Shown one piece after another: positions 1 to 10,285 of a stretch of 18,442 nt of DNA (the stretch's first letter is position 1; every line of letters begins with the position of its first letter). The translations under genes and the position numbers were made by a program. The notes under the pieces were generated by a model. That model was not told the origin of the DNA. It worked only from the letters and a program-made list of their open reading frames with translations, and did no database searches. The stretch is from NCBI GenBank assembly GCA_015499985.1, contig JAAAUF010000836.1, positions 1 through 18,442 of the forward strand, read 5' to 3'. The stretch is from Haplosporangium gracile (lineage: Eukaryota; Mortierellomycota; Mortierellomycetes; Mortierellales; Mortierellaceae).

Positions 1-476
1 TTGTTCTTGCAGGTTGCTGGAGGAGAATTAACGAACGGACAATGGACAACAGAGCAAATGATGACATGGACAATGGGACATACCTTGCATATCTTGTGGA
101 ACATTTTATCTCGGACAAAACAAAGACAAAAAAGAAGAAGGAAAACGACCGACAATGAGATTACAATGATTCAAGCCCCGTTCGACAGCACCACGCTTTC
201 CCTTATCTCTGTCTCTCTTTGTGTTCTTTATCATCGATCGTGGAGAAAGAAAAGAGGCAAATGCACATAAAAAAAAAAAAAAGGTGGACTGTCGCTGCAA
301 TCTATTTTGATTGCCCGCTCGATTGGCGTCCTTTCCCGTATCTCGCCCTCTTTCACGCGTCATATGGAACAGGAAAAAGAGCGGAAAGTGAGCCTGAAGT
401 GGGTGTATGGATCGTCATAGCGAAAATTTAGTTTCGACATGCATATTAACGTACAAAACAACGTATTATCTTTTAG
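1..476 (+). other. Probable intron (or 5' flank) of the pyruvate kinase gene
   Basis: No coding signal is seen. The stretch contains an A14 run (269-282) and short frames with no recognisable protein. It ends in a credible splice acceptor: a TTAAC branch-point-like element near 446-450 and TTTTAG at 471-476, right where homology to pyruvate kinase begins. No sequence for the missing N-terminal part of the enzyme (the GPKT and MNFSHG regions) is found here, so the previous exon lies outside the window and this intron would be at least 476 nt, longer than the other introns seen. Confidence 0.6.
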
Positions 477-1759
477 TGCACCCTGGACGCCCCGTGGGTA
501 TTGCTCTCGACACTAAGGGCCCCGAGATCCGCACAGGATTGATGAAGGACGATATCGAGGTCCCCATCCTCGCCGGCCACAAGTTGATCATCACCACCGA
601 CGAACAGTACGCCGAGGCCTGCACGGGCGACCACATGTACGTCGACTACAAGAACCTCCCCAAGGTCATCACTCCCGGCAAAGTCATCTACGTTGACGAC
701 GGCGTCCTCTCCTTCAGGGTTCTCGAGGTCAACGGGACCAGCGTCAAGGTCGAGGCCATCAACAACGGCAAGATTTGCTCCCGTAAGGGTGTCAACCTCC
801 CCAAGACCGATGTCGATCTGCCCGCCCTCTCTGAAAAGGACAAGAAGGATCTTCTTTTTGGTGTCCAGAACAATGTCGATATCATCTTTGCCTCGTTTAT
901 CCGTCGTGCTGAGGATATCCGCGAGATCCGCAAGGTTCTTGGCGAGGAGGGCAAGCACATCAAAATCATCTGCAAGATCGAGAACCACCAGGGTGTCAAG
1001 AACTTTGACGAAATTCTCGAGGCGACCGACGGAATCATGGTCGCCCGTGGTGACCTTGGTATTGAAATCCCCTGCACCCAGGTTTTTATTGCCCAAAAGA
1101 TGATGATCTCCAAGTGCAACCTGGCCGGCAAGCCCGTCATCTGCGCCACCCAGATGCTCGAGTCCATGACCTACAACCCCCGCCCCACCCGTGCCGAGGT
1201 CTCTGATGTCGCCAACGCTGTCTTGGACGGAGCGGACTGTGTCATGCTATCAGGCGAGACCGCTAAGGGATCTTATCCCCTCGAGGCCGTCCGCACCATG
1301 GACGAGACCTGCATCCTCGCCGAATCTGCCATCTGCTACCCCCCACTCTTCAACGAGCTTCGCCAGCTCCAGAAGCGTCCCGTCGAGACCACCGAGACCG
1401 TTGCCTCGTCTGCCGTCTCGGCCTCGCAGGAGCAAAAGGCCGGTGCCATCATTGTTCTCTCGACCTCCGGTGATACTGCCCGCATGGTCTCCAAGTACCG
1501 CCCCCAGGCCAACATCATCATTGTCACCCGCAAGGAGTCGACCGCCCGCGCCATCCACTTGTCCCGCGGCTGCTACCCTTTCATTTACAAGGAGCCCAAG
1601 AGCCAGGACTGGCAGGAGGATGTCGACAAGAGATTGCGCTGGGGTATGGATCAGGCCATCGAGGTCGGTCTCCTTAAGGCTGGTCAGCCCGTCGTTGTTA
1701 TTCAAGGATTCCGCGCCGGATACGGCAACACCAACACTATGCGCATCGTCGTCGCCTAA
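477..1759 (+). CDS. PYK1: Pyruvate kinase, 3' exon (5' end outside the window)
   Basis: This is the last glycolytic enzyme, which transfers phosphate from phosphoenolpyruvate to ADP in the cytosol. The exon encodes 426 residues starting at [20 protein letters not shown], after a codon split by the intron (two bases, TG, at 477-478). Family hallmarks follow in order: the B domain, the active-site Lys in CKIENHQGV, the metal and substrate segment [11 protein letters not shown] (about 1040-1072), [16 protein letters not shown], and a C-terminal effector domain with [16 protein letters not shown]. The last segment matches the fructose-1,6-bisphosphate loop of yeast Pyk1, so allosteric activation is likely. 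The chain ends [19 protein letters not shown]. Compared with roughly 500 residues in yeast, about 75-100 N-terminal residues are missing because the gene starts off the window; no break is seen in the visible part. Confidence 0.97.
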
Positions 1760-2438
1760 GTGTTTGAGCTTCTTTGAACAGCATAACTCCCCTTTCTCAT
1801 ACATTCCTACCAAATCCCACTAACATCCCCGTCATTCTCTGTATAGTCCAATTTCCATAGCATCCTTATCATTCCTATTGCAAATACAACTTTATTACAT
1901 TTTAACCTCACATTCTCTTTATGCATTGCTTTGTTTGCCCCGGATTGAATTTTTGCGCCATCGTTCCAGTTCTCGCCTTAATGTTCGAGTGCATAAAATT
2001 ATTGTCACTATTTTTTTTTTTTTTTTTTTTTTACGAAGCGAGTTCGTTCTGGTGGAGCTGGAATGGGGGGTGGGAAGGGGGATGAATTTGAGTTGTGCTA
2101 GTGAAGAGGTAGTGAGGACAAGAATGTAAGAGTGGGTTCGAGCACGCGCGATAGCTGGCCATCCACATACACCGCCCTCCTCCTCCACGTCCTTTAAACG
2201 TGCCGTCAAAAAAGGTCAATAGGATCCACAAGAGTGCGCATATGCTTCCTTAACTCCATTCTCCTCCGCATCGTTTTTGTCGGTCGATTCTGGAACGCGT
2301 CGCAAAAAAAAAAAAAAAATCTCATGTTTTTCTTCATATAAAAACTCCCTCCCCCTCCTGGTTTTCCCTTCTTCATTCAGCCTTATACCCTTTCCCACTT
2401 CCTCTCTCAACACTCTTCCACTCTCAACACTCTTCCAA
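1760..2438. other. Intergenic: PYK 3' UTR and promoter of the next gene
   Basis: No gene is seen. It holds a T22 run (2011-2032) and an A16 run (2304-2319). From about 2340 the plus strand is strongly pyrimidine-rich (CTCCCT, CTTCC, CTCAACACTCTTCC) up to the ATG at 2439, as is common in fungal core promoters and 5' UTRs. A TATA-like element lies at 2337-2343. No clear AATAAA signal for PYK was found. Confidence 0.7.
2337..2343 (+). promoter_or_regulatory. TATA box of the NPEWGC secreted-protein gene
   Basis: TATAAAA lies about 96 nt upstream of the ATG at 2439 and is followed by a CT-rich tract, the usual arrangement of a highly expressed fungal promoter. This is assigned from position and motif alone. 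Confidence 0.5.
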
Positions 2439-2993
2439 ATGCGTATCCCAACCATTGTACTCCTCTCCAGCGTCGCCCTCTCGCTCCTGGTCAATGCTGA
2501 GAACGCTCCCGCTGCCCCTGCTGCCGCTGTAGCCGCCACCCCTGCTCCAATTGCAGCCGCCGCCCCTGCTCCAATTGCAGCCAACGTCGCCGCTGAGACC
2601 AAGCCCAAGGTCGATGCCGAAGTCAACAGCCCATTGAAGATGAAGGAGGACGGCAATGGCAAGACCTTCACCAAGACGAGCGTTGCCCTCGACGCCAAGA
2701 GCAAGAAGGCTGCTTTCAGCGCACAGGGTCTCTCGGAAAAAGACCACAGGAGGTGGAAGGACGATTGGTCTAACGATTGGTCTAACGATTGGTCTAACGA
2801 TTGGTCTGACGATTGGTGTGACGATTGCTTTGACGATGATTGCGCTGACGATTGGTTTGAGGAGCACAACCCGGAGTGGGGCTGCCTGTATGGTGATGAG
2901 AACTACGTGCCTCGTCGTGTGCCCGAGCATTGCCCTAAGTTGTCTTTTATGGATCAGATGGTAAGTACAAACGGTACAAATAGAAGAAAGAGT

Positions 2994-3039
<46 letters not shown>

Positions 3040-3587
3040 CTTTCTCTCTCCAAATCGAATTAACTTTACGGTTTCTTTTTTGTTGTTTTTTGCGATAGAT
3101 GTGGGACCGACAGGGCTACTGTGGAATCAACAAAGAGTTCAGAGACCTCCATGCCCCCGAACATCTTGTCTCCTTACACGCCGACAAGAAGGCCGCCAGG
3201 GAGCAAATGAAGGCCGCCAAGGTGCAAATGAAGGCCGCCAAGGAGCAAATGAAGCGCGCCAAGGAGCAAATGCAGGACGCCCCACCCGCCACCGCCGTCG
3301 TCGAGGACGAGGACAAGAAAGCCAACACCGAACCCAAGGATGAAACACCCATCACAAAGCGCGACACCAACGCCGTGACAGGCATCGACCCCGAGGAGAT
3401 CGAAAAGAAGGACAACACAGTCAACCCCGAGTGGGGCTGTAACCTGGGCGATTGCGACAAAGATCACCACCGTCGTCACAAACACAGGAAACATCATAAG
3501 CAGTGGAAGTTCTTGAAACAGTTCCGTGGTAAGATCTTGAAGATTGATAACCTTGGGTGTCCTATGCCTTCCAACGGCTGGAATTAG
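2439..3587 (+). CDS. Unrecognised secreted repeat protein with two NPEWGC motifs
   Basis: Two exons, 2439-2960 and 3099-3587, flank a 138-nt GTAAGT...TAG intron in phase 0 and give 336 residues. I do not recognise the family. The first 20 residues form a signal peptide (MRIPTIVLLSSVALSLLVNA, likely cleaved before ENAPAA). Next come an Ala/Pro-rich linker (about 22-50), a DWSN tandem repeat grading into a Cys/Asp-rich patch (109-141), NPEWGC (144-149), four tandem heptads of the KAAKEQM type (205-232), an acidic Thr-rich linker with a possible Kex2 site (ITKR), a second NPEWGC (283-288), and a His/Arg/Lys-rich cluster DHHRRHKHRKHHK before the C-terminus LGCPMPSNGWN. The mature chain has nine Cys. 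The Asp/Cys and His clusters could bind metal or wall polymers; that is only inference. The start was chosen because it opens the signal peptide and sits just after the promoter. Confidence 0.85.
2763..2861 (+). repeat. In-frame 12-bp tandem repeat encoding DWSN
   Basis: The unit GATTGGTCTAAC occurs exactly at 2763, 2775 and 2787, then in diverging copies at 2799, 2811 and 2823, with a last related unit at 2850-2861. It encodes DWSN DWSN DWSN DWSD DWCD DCFD and so on. Conversion of Ser to Cys toward the end makes the Cys/Asp patch. The perfect leading copies suggest recent expansion, so copy number may vary between strains. Confidence 0.95.
2999..3036 (+). repeat. (TC)19 microsatellite inside an intron
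   Basis: Nineteen TC units lie in the middle of the 138-nt intron of the NPEWGC gene, about 38 nt from the donor at 2961 and about 60 nt before the acceptor at 3098. It makes up more than a quarter of the intron. Confidence 0.95.
3189..3272 (+). repeat. Four 21-bp tandem repeats encoding heptads
   Basis: Units start at 3189, 3210, 3231 and 3252 and encode KAAREQM, KAAKVQM, KAAKEQM and KRAKEQM. The seven-residue period, with Ala and Met at fixed places and many charged residues, predicts a helix, perhaps a short coiled coil. Confidence 0.93.
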
Positions 3588-3707
3588 GATCGTAACAAAC
3601 ATATCCTCGTCCAAGCACATAAAAAACACACAACAAAGCACCCACTATACATAGACACCCATTCAACTCTCAAAGAATGCGATACCTGGGATGCCTTCTA
3701 ATGAACA

Positions 3708-3713
3708 AATAAA
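3708..3713 (+). terminator. Candidate polyadenylation signal of the NPEWGC gene
   Basis: AATAAA occurs about 120 nt after the stop codon at 3587; further copies lie at 3758-3763 and 3795-3800. The next gene is convergent and its stop is at 3831, so the two 3' UTRs share or overlap in this 243-bp gap. Confidence 0.5.
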
Positions 3714-3830
3714 AAAACTAGCCCAACGGCTACTTTTGGAAAGAAAATGATGTGTATAATAAATGCATGAAAGAAAATAATGAAAGGGCGGGAGAATAAA
3801 TGCAGGCAAAAAAAATAACTACAGAAAAGT

Positions 3831-6800
3831 CTACTTGAAGGGCGCCGTAAGGGGATCGATGATCTTGCCAAGCTTGGTGGTGACTCTGGGGAGGGTCATC
3901 TTCTGGAAGGTAGCGTTGGTGTTCCATTCCTTTCCGACAGGGGCACGGAGAGACTGTTCGTACTGGGCCCAGGTCTTGAAGGGGTGAGGGATCTTGGTCA
4001 CAGAATAAGCGGAGGCCTTTTTGTCGCGCTTCTCGTTGATGATCACATGGGCCAACTTGGCATCCTTGCGTTTGCTGATATCCACTCCGTCGCCGGGTTG
4101 TGCCTTCTTCACCACCACATTCTTCTTCTTCTTCTGTCCCTTTCCAGCCCACGAGCCCTAATAGTTTCAAGGAGTAGATATAAGTTGCATTAGTACGCTG
4201 TCAGCAAAAATTGATCACTGGTGCCAAGAGTGAGACATAAAAAAAGAAAGGCATTTACCCATCCGGGAAGGGTGAGGTCGATGTCTTTGGGCTTCTCGGC
4301 TTCCATGGTCTCCATTTTTTCCCTCTCAAACTCAGAAACAACGTTGTCGTTGGCGAAAGCACGGGCAACAAGATCGCGTTGTGAAAGAGCAGCGGCAGTC
4401 TTGGCATGGACCATCACAGGCTCTGTCTCTGATTCATCCGAGTCGTCGCCATCTCCCGCTACTGTTACCGTTCCCTCCTCTGCTGACTCCATCTCTTCTG
4501 TTGTTGCCTTCTTGTTCCTCTTATCGTTCTTTGATGCCGTTGGCGCTGATGCTGATGCTGTGGTCGACTCGTCCTTGTGCAATCCGCGCTCCTTTTGACT
4601 ATCCTTGCTGAGGGTCAAGAAAGAGTTGGTATCAATCTGGACATCGTCATCCGATCCGGCCTCGGCGTCCTTCTGCTTCTTGATCTTGGCCTGCAACTTG
4701 TCGACCTTGGAGCTGTCCTTGGTCGTACCCTTGTCGTTCTTCCGTGCAATCTTGCCCTGATGGTGCATGTCTGTCTTGAGCCATGGGTTGGCGGTTTCGT
4801 CGTCAGAGTCGTTGTCCTGTGCGGCACTCCGTGCGCTTGTGCCAGCAATCTTGACAGTGATAGGGCCGGCAACCTTGGTCGTATGTCCAGCCGAGAGCGC
4901 AACCTTGTTGATCTGACCAGCATTGTTCAACTTGACAGCCTTGTCGGGTTGGCTGCTGCTCTCGATAGGGCCGTCCGAAGCAGTGCCAAAGACCATGCGC
5001 CCACCGGCACCAATGACAGTACCAGCCTCAGCCTCCTTGGTCTTGCCTCCCTTCTTATTCTTCTTGATCGTCTTCCACTCATCATCACTCGACATGGCGC
5101 GCATCTCCTCCTCCTCCATCATCTCCTTGCGGAACTCCTCGGCGGCAATCTGAGCCTGAATCTTGCTCCTCTTGGCAGCATCCTGCATGAACTTCATGGC
5201 AAAGACTCCCTTGCCGATCTTGGCTTCCTTAGCAGCATCCTCAGCCTTGGCCAACTGAGCCTCGACCTGGGCCAACTCATCGAAAGCACGAGCCTTGGCG
5301 CCCTCAATATCATCGTCCTCCAGATCACTGTAATCGCTCTCACCACCAGACTGCTCCTCGTCCGAGTCAACATCCTGGATCTTGCGTCTCAGACGGTCAC
5401 CACGCTCAATCTGCTCGGTAATAGCCTGGCGAGACTCGGGATCAAAGTTTCCGTGCTTGAGCTGGTCCTTGGCCCACTTGCCAGTGTTCTTGTGCTTGAG
5501 GGTCATACGCTCCTGAGCACGCTTCTGCTCGGCCAACAGACGCTCCTCGTGAGCCTGAGCAGGGTCAAGATCCGCTATTTCCTCGGCAGTCAATCCGTTG
5601 CGTTCACGCTCCTTCTTCTTGATCTTGCGGTATAACTTGCTTTTAATCTTGGAGACACGCTTGGCACGGATCTCGTCGCGGAACATCAACTCACGCATCA
5701 TGCGGAGGTCCTGTCGACGCTTCTCCACTTCCTCGGTCGTCATCTTGTTCAGAGCCAGCTCCTCAAATTCGACCAGCTTGCGTTCCTGCATACCACCCTC
5801 CATCAACACACTCTCGACCTCACGTTCCATCTTGGTCGAAACATCAAAACTGCTGGCAAGAGAGGCACTCGAGGGGGCATGGATGCCGGGGGCGTTCATG
5901 GGGAAGGCCAAGTGCTCGGCCTGACGGTTCTGCTGGACAATGGGCAACCACTTGGAGACTTCCTTCTTGGACTCGTCATAGGCAGCCTGACGGTTCAAAC
6001 GATCCTGGACAATCTTGGGCAGAGGCGCTGCCAGAGTCTCGACAGTCTTGCCGCTCTTGGGACCGCTCTCCAAACCCTGAACGTTTTTCTTCAGCGAGCT
6101 GAAGCCGGCTTCATCCTGAATAGAGCTGACCAGATCAAACATGTCGAGTTTCTTCTTGTTACTAGGGCCGTTGAGGGAGTGTGCTGCTGAAGATCGATGA
6201 GCCTGAAGGTTGTATTCCGATTCGTCATAGGCCTCGGTACGCTCGCGGAGGTTCTTGCGAGCCTTCTTTGTCGAGGTCGAGGTGGCGTCATCCTGCTTGC
6301 GCTTCTTGACAGAGGTCTCCAACGAGTCGATAAAGCTGGTCAGGTTGTTAGACTTGCCCTCGTCCTGGTCCTCGTCCATAGCCTCATCTTCCTCCTCGTC
6401 TTCCTCGGCGTCCTCCTCATCATCCTCGTCCCCATCGTCATCCTCCTCATCATCATCATCGCCCCCAAACTTGAAATCGTCGACCTCACTGTCAGAGTCG
6501 TTAAATCCTGCGACCTTGGTCTTCTTGGGCAAAGGAATCTCGTCATCTGACTGGGGCTGGTCCAACATCTCAGAAATATCCATATACTCTGCCCCCTCCT
6601 CTTCCTCGGACTCCTCCTCTTCCTCGCTTTCATCCTGGTCCATCATGTCCTCATCCTCTGAATCCCCAGCCTTGCTCTTGCCCTAATAGTCATTTCACAC
6701 ATTCAACAACAACAGAACTCGTCAATACATCGATGGGCATTACGAAGCACGTTAAAGAAATATGAACAAAAACAGATCATTTCATGCATTTCAGTGCATA

Positions 6801-7227
6801 CCTTCTTATCGGCGAGCTGCTTCTTCTTCTTGTTCTTCTTGGCCTGATCCTTGGACCCATAGAACCGGAAATTCTCATACTTTTCCTCGTCGTCCTCATC
6901 AAAAGCCTCATCAGAATCAATCTCCTCATCATCCTCATCATCAATCTCATCAACATTGTACTCGTAGTTGTCGACCTCGTCCAGATACTGCTTGCGACGT
7001 CTCGCACTTTTGGATTCGTCTTCGTCATCGAGCGAGAAGATGTTGGCCAAGTTCTTGACCACCTTGTTCTTGCCAGATCCTGAAGAGGCTGCTGCTGCTG
7101 CCGCTGCGCCACGGGCCTTTCTGCTGTGGTTGTTAGCTTGTGGTTTCCTGTTCATGTTGTTATTGTTGCTGTTTCCACCGCCGCCACCGGCACCTCCTCG
7201 TCCTGTGCCTCGTCTTCCTGGAGCCAT
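3831..7227 (-). CDS. UTP14: U3 snoRNA-associated protein 14 (Utp14), SSU processome
   Basis: Three exons read on minus: 7227-6802, 6682-4259 and 4157-3831, separated by introns of 119 and 101 nt, both phase 0 with GTATGC or GTAAAT donors and TTAG acceptors. The product is 1058 residues, somewhat longer than yeast Utp14. Utp14 is a nucleolar member of the small-subunit processome that helps the DEAH helicase Dhr1 release U3 during 18S rRNA maturation. The N-terminus is Gly/Arg/Asn-rich, followed by NLANIFSLDDEDE and several acidic stretches (about 90-240), then the lysine- and glutamate-rich Utp14 core. The family signature is at the C-terminus: LPGWGSWAGKGQ, spanning the second intron, then KRKDAKLAHVIINEKRDKKA, TKIPHPF and EWNTNATFQKMTLPRV. 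The gene is convergent with the secreted-protein gene and lies in tandem downstream of MDM34. Confidence 0.96.
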
Positions 7228-7602
7228 GATATGTGTGTGTTGTCGAAAAGTTGGTTTTGTCTCTGGATATTAGTGTAGGAATAAAGTAGAGATAAACTAG
7301 GAGAGAGAGAGAGGAAACTTGTGCTGTTCTCTGTTCGGTGGTGTCGAGAGGGAGAGAGTGAGCAGAGATGTGCACAAAGGCGAGTGGAAGGAGTGTGAAG
7401 GAATGAAGGATGCAAGAAAAAAAAAAAGGAAAAAGAACCAACAGGCACCAAGTACAAAGCAGTCGATGTGACTGTCCCAAAAAAAGAAAAAAAGAAAAAT
7501 GTAAACAAGCATCACACATCCATGGCTTCATACACAAACACACCCTTAACGAGTTTGAATTTAGCGGCGCAACTTTTTTTTTAAAGACTGCAATTTTTAT
7601 TT
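7228..7602. other. Intergenic: UTP14 promoter and MDM34 3' flank
   Basis: No gene is seen. Read on minus this gap contains the start region of UTP14, with pyrimidine-rich CT/T runs (about 7300-7500) just upstream of its ATG at 7227, and the 3' end of MDM34. Short hydrophobic frames on minus come from the T-rich tract and are not credible proteins. Confidence 0.7.
7596..7601 (-). terminator. AATAAA next to the MDM34 stop codon
   Basis: On minus, AATAAA begins one base after the TAG stop (7605-7603). It matches the polyadenylation hexamer, but a signal so near the stop would give a very short 3' UTR; the A/T-rich sequence may be coincidental. Confidence 0.35.
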
Positions 7603-10285
7603 CTAGGCACCCTCGCGCTCAAACCAGCCAGAGTGGGTCGTCAGTGGTTTGGTTTTGTAAAGAGACGGTCTTGACATCCCGTTCGGTGCTGCCTGAATTC
7701 CAGTTGCTTTAGAGCCTCCAGCAGCAGCAGTGGCAGCAGCAGCCAGCTTCTTGTCGTCTTCCTTGCTCAAAACACCCAATCCAATGCCTACAGAGCTGAC
7801 TCTCCGTGAGCTCAAAATGGACGAATTGCGCTTGTCCCGCTTCAGGGGTTCTGGTGGAGGCAGTCGCGGTGAGACTGCACTGGGCCTCTGAGTGTTGCTA
7901 AATGTTCTTGCAGTCGTAGTTGGAGGCGCCTTATTGCCGTTGGGCTGGATAGTTGATGCAGGGGCAACCTTTGGGGAGAGAGAGGCTGATGGATAACTCT
8001 TGCCCTTGTTGCCGTTCACCTGCATGGAGGCAAAGTCTCTGTGAAGCGCCTCCTCAGGCGAAAGGCGGTTCTTGTTCGACGTGGACCGGGATTCAGTCCA
8101 GGAGCTATCAGTTCCTGTGTGTTGTTGTCCTGACCCTGTCCATGATCTGGCGTCCACACTGGACGAGAACCCTCCAGGCATGGTCCCGGAAGGGTGGTAA
8201 AAATTGTCGTGTTTTGACGCCCCCCTGCGACTGAGCTGTGGGCGCAACGGAGGAGACTGTCCGGCCGACGGTGAGCTTGAGTATCCATTCACCGTCCGTA
8301 GTGAGTTTGACAAAGTTGAAGGTGTAATGCTTGGCTCATTCTTGCCTGACGGCGAGATCCTTCCCATGTGCGGACTCTCCTGCTGACCACTGCGGTCAAA
8401 GTCCGACGGAGGTCGAAGGTTCTTTTCCACGTAAACGTACTCGCTCTCAGATAATGCCTCATCCGCATCGTTGTACTCATCCGAATCCAGGTCACTGAGC
8501 TCGCGAGGACCGTTTCCAGCTCCCATTTGCATCGCATATCGCCGAATGCCGACACGTCCCTGGAGGCGACGATGTGATATCCGGGGTGAACTCTGGCCAT
8601 GTCCCGTCATGTCATTCCTGTACTGACCATAACCACTCGGGTATCCTGCAGTTTTGTTATTGAGATGGCCTAGACCATCCTTAGAGATATCCATTCCGCT
8701 GACACTATTGGATCCACTCCTGCTGCCTGGCGATTGTGTCTGACTGTTGCCGCTGTGACTGTAGTACTGCACGGATGCTGGTCTCTTGGGGGGTACCGAT
8801 CGGAAAGCAAAGTGCTCCAGGTTCTGGGCGAAGGGCGAAATGGTTTGGTTGCTGTGGGTCAAACGTTCAAACTGATTAGCCAGATGAGTAGATTCCGCAA
8901 CGCCAAGCAAAGAATGCGCGGTTTCGTCACGCATTGAGAGACGTTCCAGTGTCGATGGGGTGGGCGCTTCTGCATGGTAGTGTCGTTCAGGCAAGCGGGA
9001 TGATCTCCTGCTTGGAGGTTGAGATCGACGACCGACGACGGGGTTGTTGGATTCATGGCTAAGGGATTCTTCTAGTAAATCACGCTGAGCATCACCCGAA
9101 TATTCTGTGTGAGGGTCGCGCCGAGAACCACTGCTTGGTGACTCTGAACGTACTGTTGCTGAGGCTGGTTTCCTGACTGGTTTGAACCCTTCGTCATCGT
9201 ACTGTACGCCCATGCTGTAATCGGGTTCCGAATTGGTCCTTCCAGGAGGCCTTCTTCTGGGTGGAATGACGGATGAGCGCCTGGAAGGATTCTGCGAGAC
9301 CGATGGAGTTGCAAGTCCGCCGTCGTAAATACCTCGTCCTTGGAGCTCCTCCTGCTGGTGCTGTTGTTGTTGTTGCCTTGAAGCATCTTCAGGCTTTTTG
9401 GTGAACTGCTGTGAGAGATTGTGGATGGCGGTAGGGAGATCCTCCTGGAATAAATTGCGGAGCTGCTTTTCGATTTCTGATTGAAGGAACCGCTGGATGG
9501 GTGTGATACTGTCGAAGGTCGAGCTGACGAGGACGGACTCTAAGGGATCGTTCTTAAAGACGAGGGTGATACCCTTGATCTGGTCCACAACGAGAACGAT
9601 GATTCCACGAAGTTTGAAGTCTGATATCCTGAGGAGCATGGGCACGACAAGCGGCTGGTCGGCTGCCAGGATGCCACGGCGGGTATAGGAAGGATTGTCA
9701 GTCTTTTTGACATTCATGGGATTGGCCTAGGTTTATCACGGAAAGGTTTGTCAGATTCATACTGAAGAACAGTCCGGGAAAAGGTATGGGAGGAGTTTGT
9801 ATCAATCCAGAAACATGTTTCTGCTTTGTGTTTTTTTGTTTCTTTTTTTTTTGTTTCTTTTTTGTACCTGAACTTTAGTTTGAAGGACGATGTGAGCATC
9901 ACCATTGTAGGTGAGCTTAAAGATGCCACGGAAGCGCTCCATCGATAACTCTCCCATCTCCAGCATCTCCAGTTCTGGCGGCTATAAGGGCAGAGATAAG
10001 GAAAGTGTAAAGACGTGGTAAAGGACAGCAGAGTTTAAAGAACAGAGCAAGTAAAGTTCAGTGAGTGGTATCTGGGATCAGGTATAGAAGACTCAAATTG
10101 AGTCTACATATGATACTAGAAAAGAATAAAGCACTTACCAAGGTGCCCATATCGAGCTCTTTGACGGTGATATGGTCGACGATAACAGCAGGCTTGTTTC
10201 CCTTGTTAAGAGCGTTGGTCAGCATGGTCTTTGCCTCCTGGATGAACTCTTCTGAGAAGTAGGGCCATTGGAATCGAAAAGCCAT
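7603..10285 (-). CDS. MDM34: Mitochondrial distribution and morphology protein 34 (Mdm34), ERMES subunit
   Basis: Three exons on minus: 10285-10139, 9981-9868 and 9726-7603, with introns of 157 and 141 nt, all in phase 0. The product is 794 residues. Mdm34 is an outer-mitochondrial-membrane subunit of the ERMES complex, which joins mitochondria to the ER and moves phospholipids. The lipid-binding SMP domain fills residues 1 to about 195: [66 protein letters not shown], then [14 protein letters not shown] and [10 protein letters not shown], all very close to known fungal Mdm34. The rest is a long Ser/Pro/Arg-rich, apparently disordered tail with a poly-Gln patch near 205, making it much longer than yeast Mdm34 (459 residues). 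No PPxY motif is visible in the tail. The ATG has a strong CCGCCATGG context, and homology starts at this Met. Confidence 0.96.

Noticed and set aside
473..1096. 207-codon minus frame opposite pyruvate kinase
   Set aside because: It is an antisense shadow of the conserved PYK exon with C-ending codons; no family resemblance.
4577..5635. 352-codon open frame on plus opposite UTP14
   Set aside because: It is leucine-rich antisense translation of the acidic/lysine-rich UTP14 exon, whose composition suppresses stops; it shows no domain.
7160..7543. Hydrophobic Phe/Leu/Cys-rich minus frames upstream of UTP14
   Set aside because: They come from T- and CT-rich promoter sequence, and membrane-like stretches arise from poly-T by composition alone.
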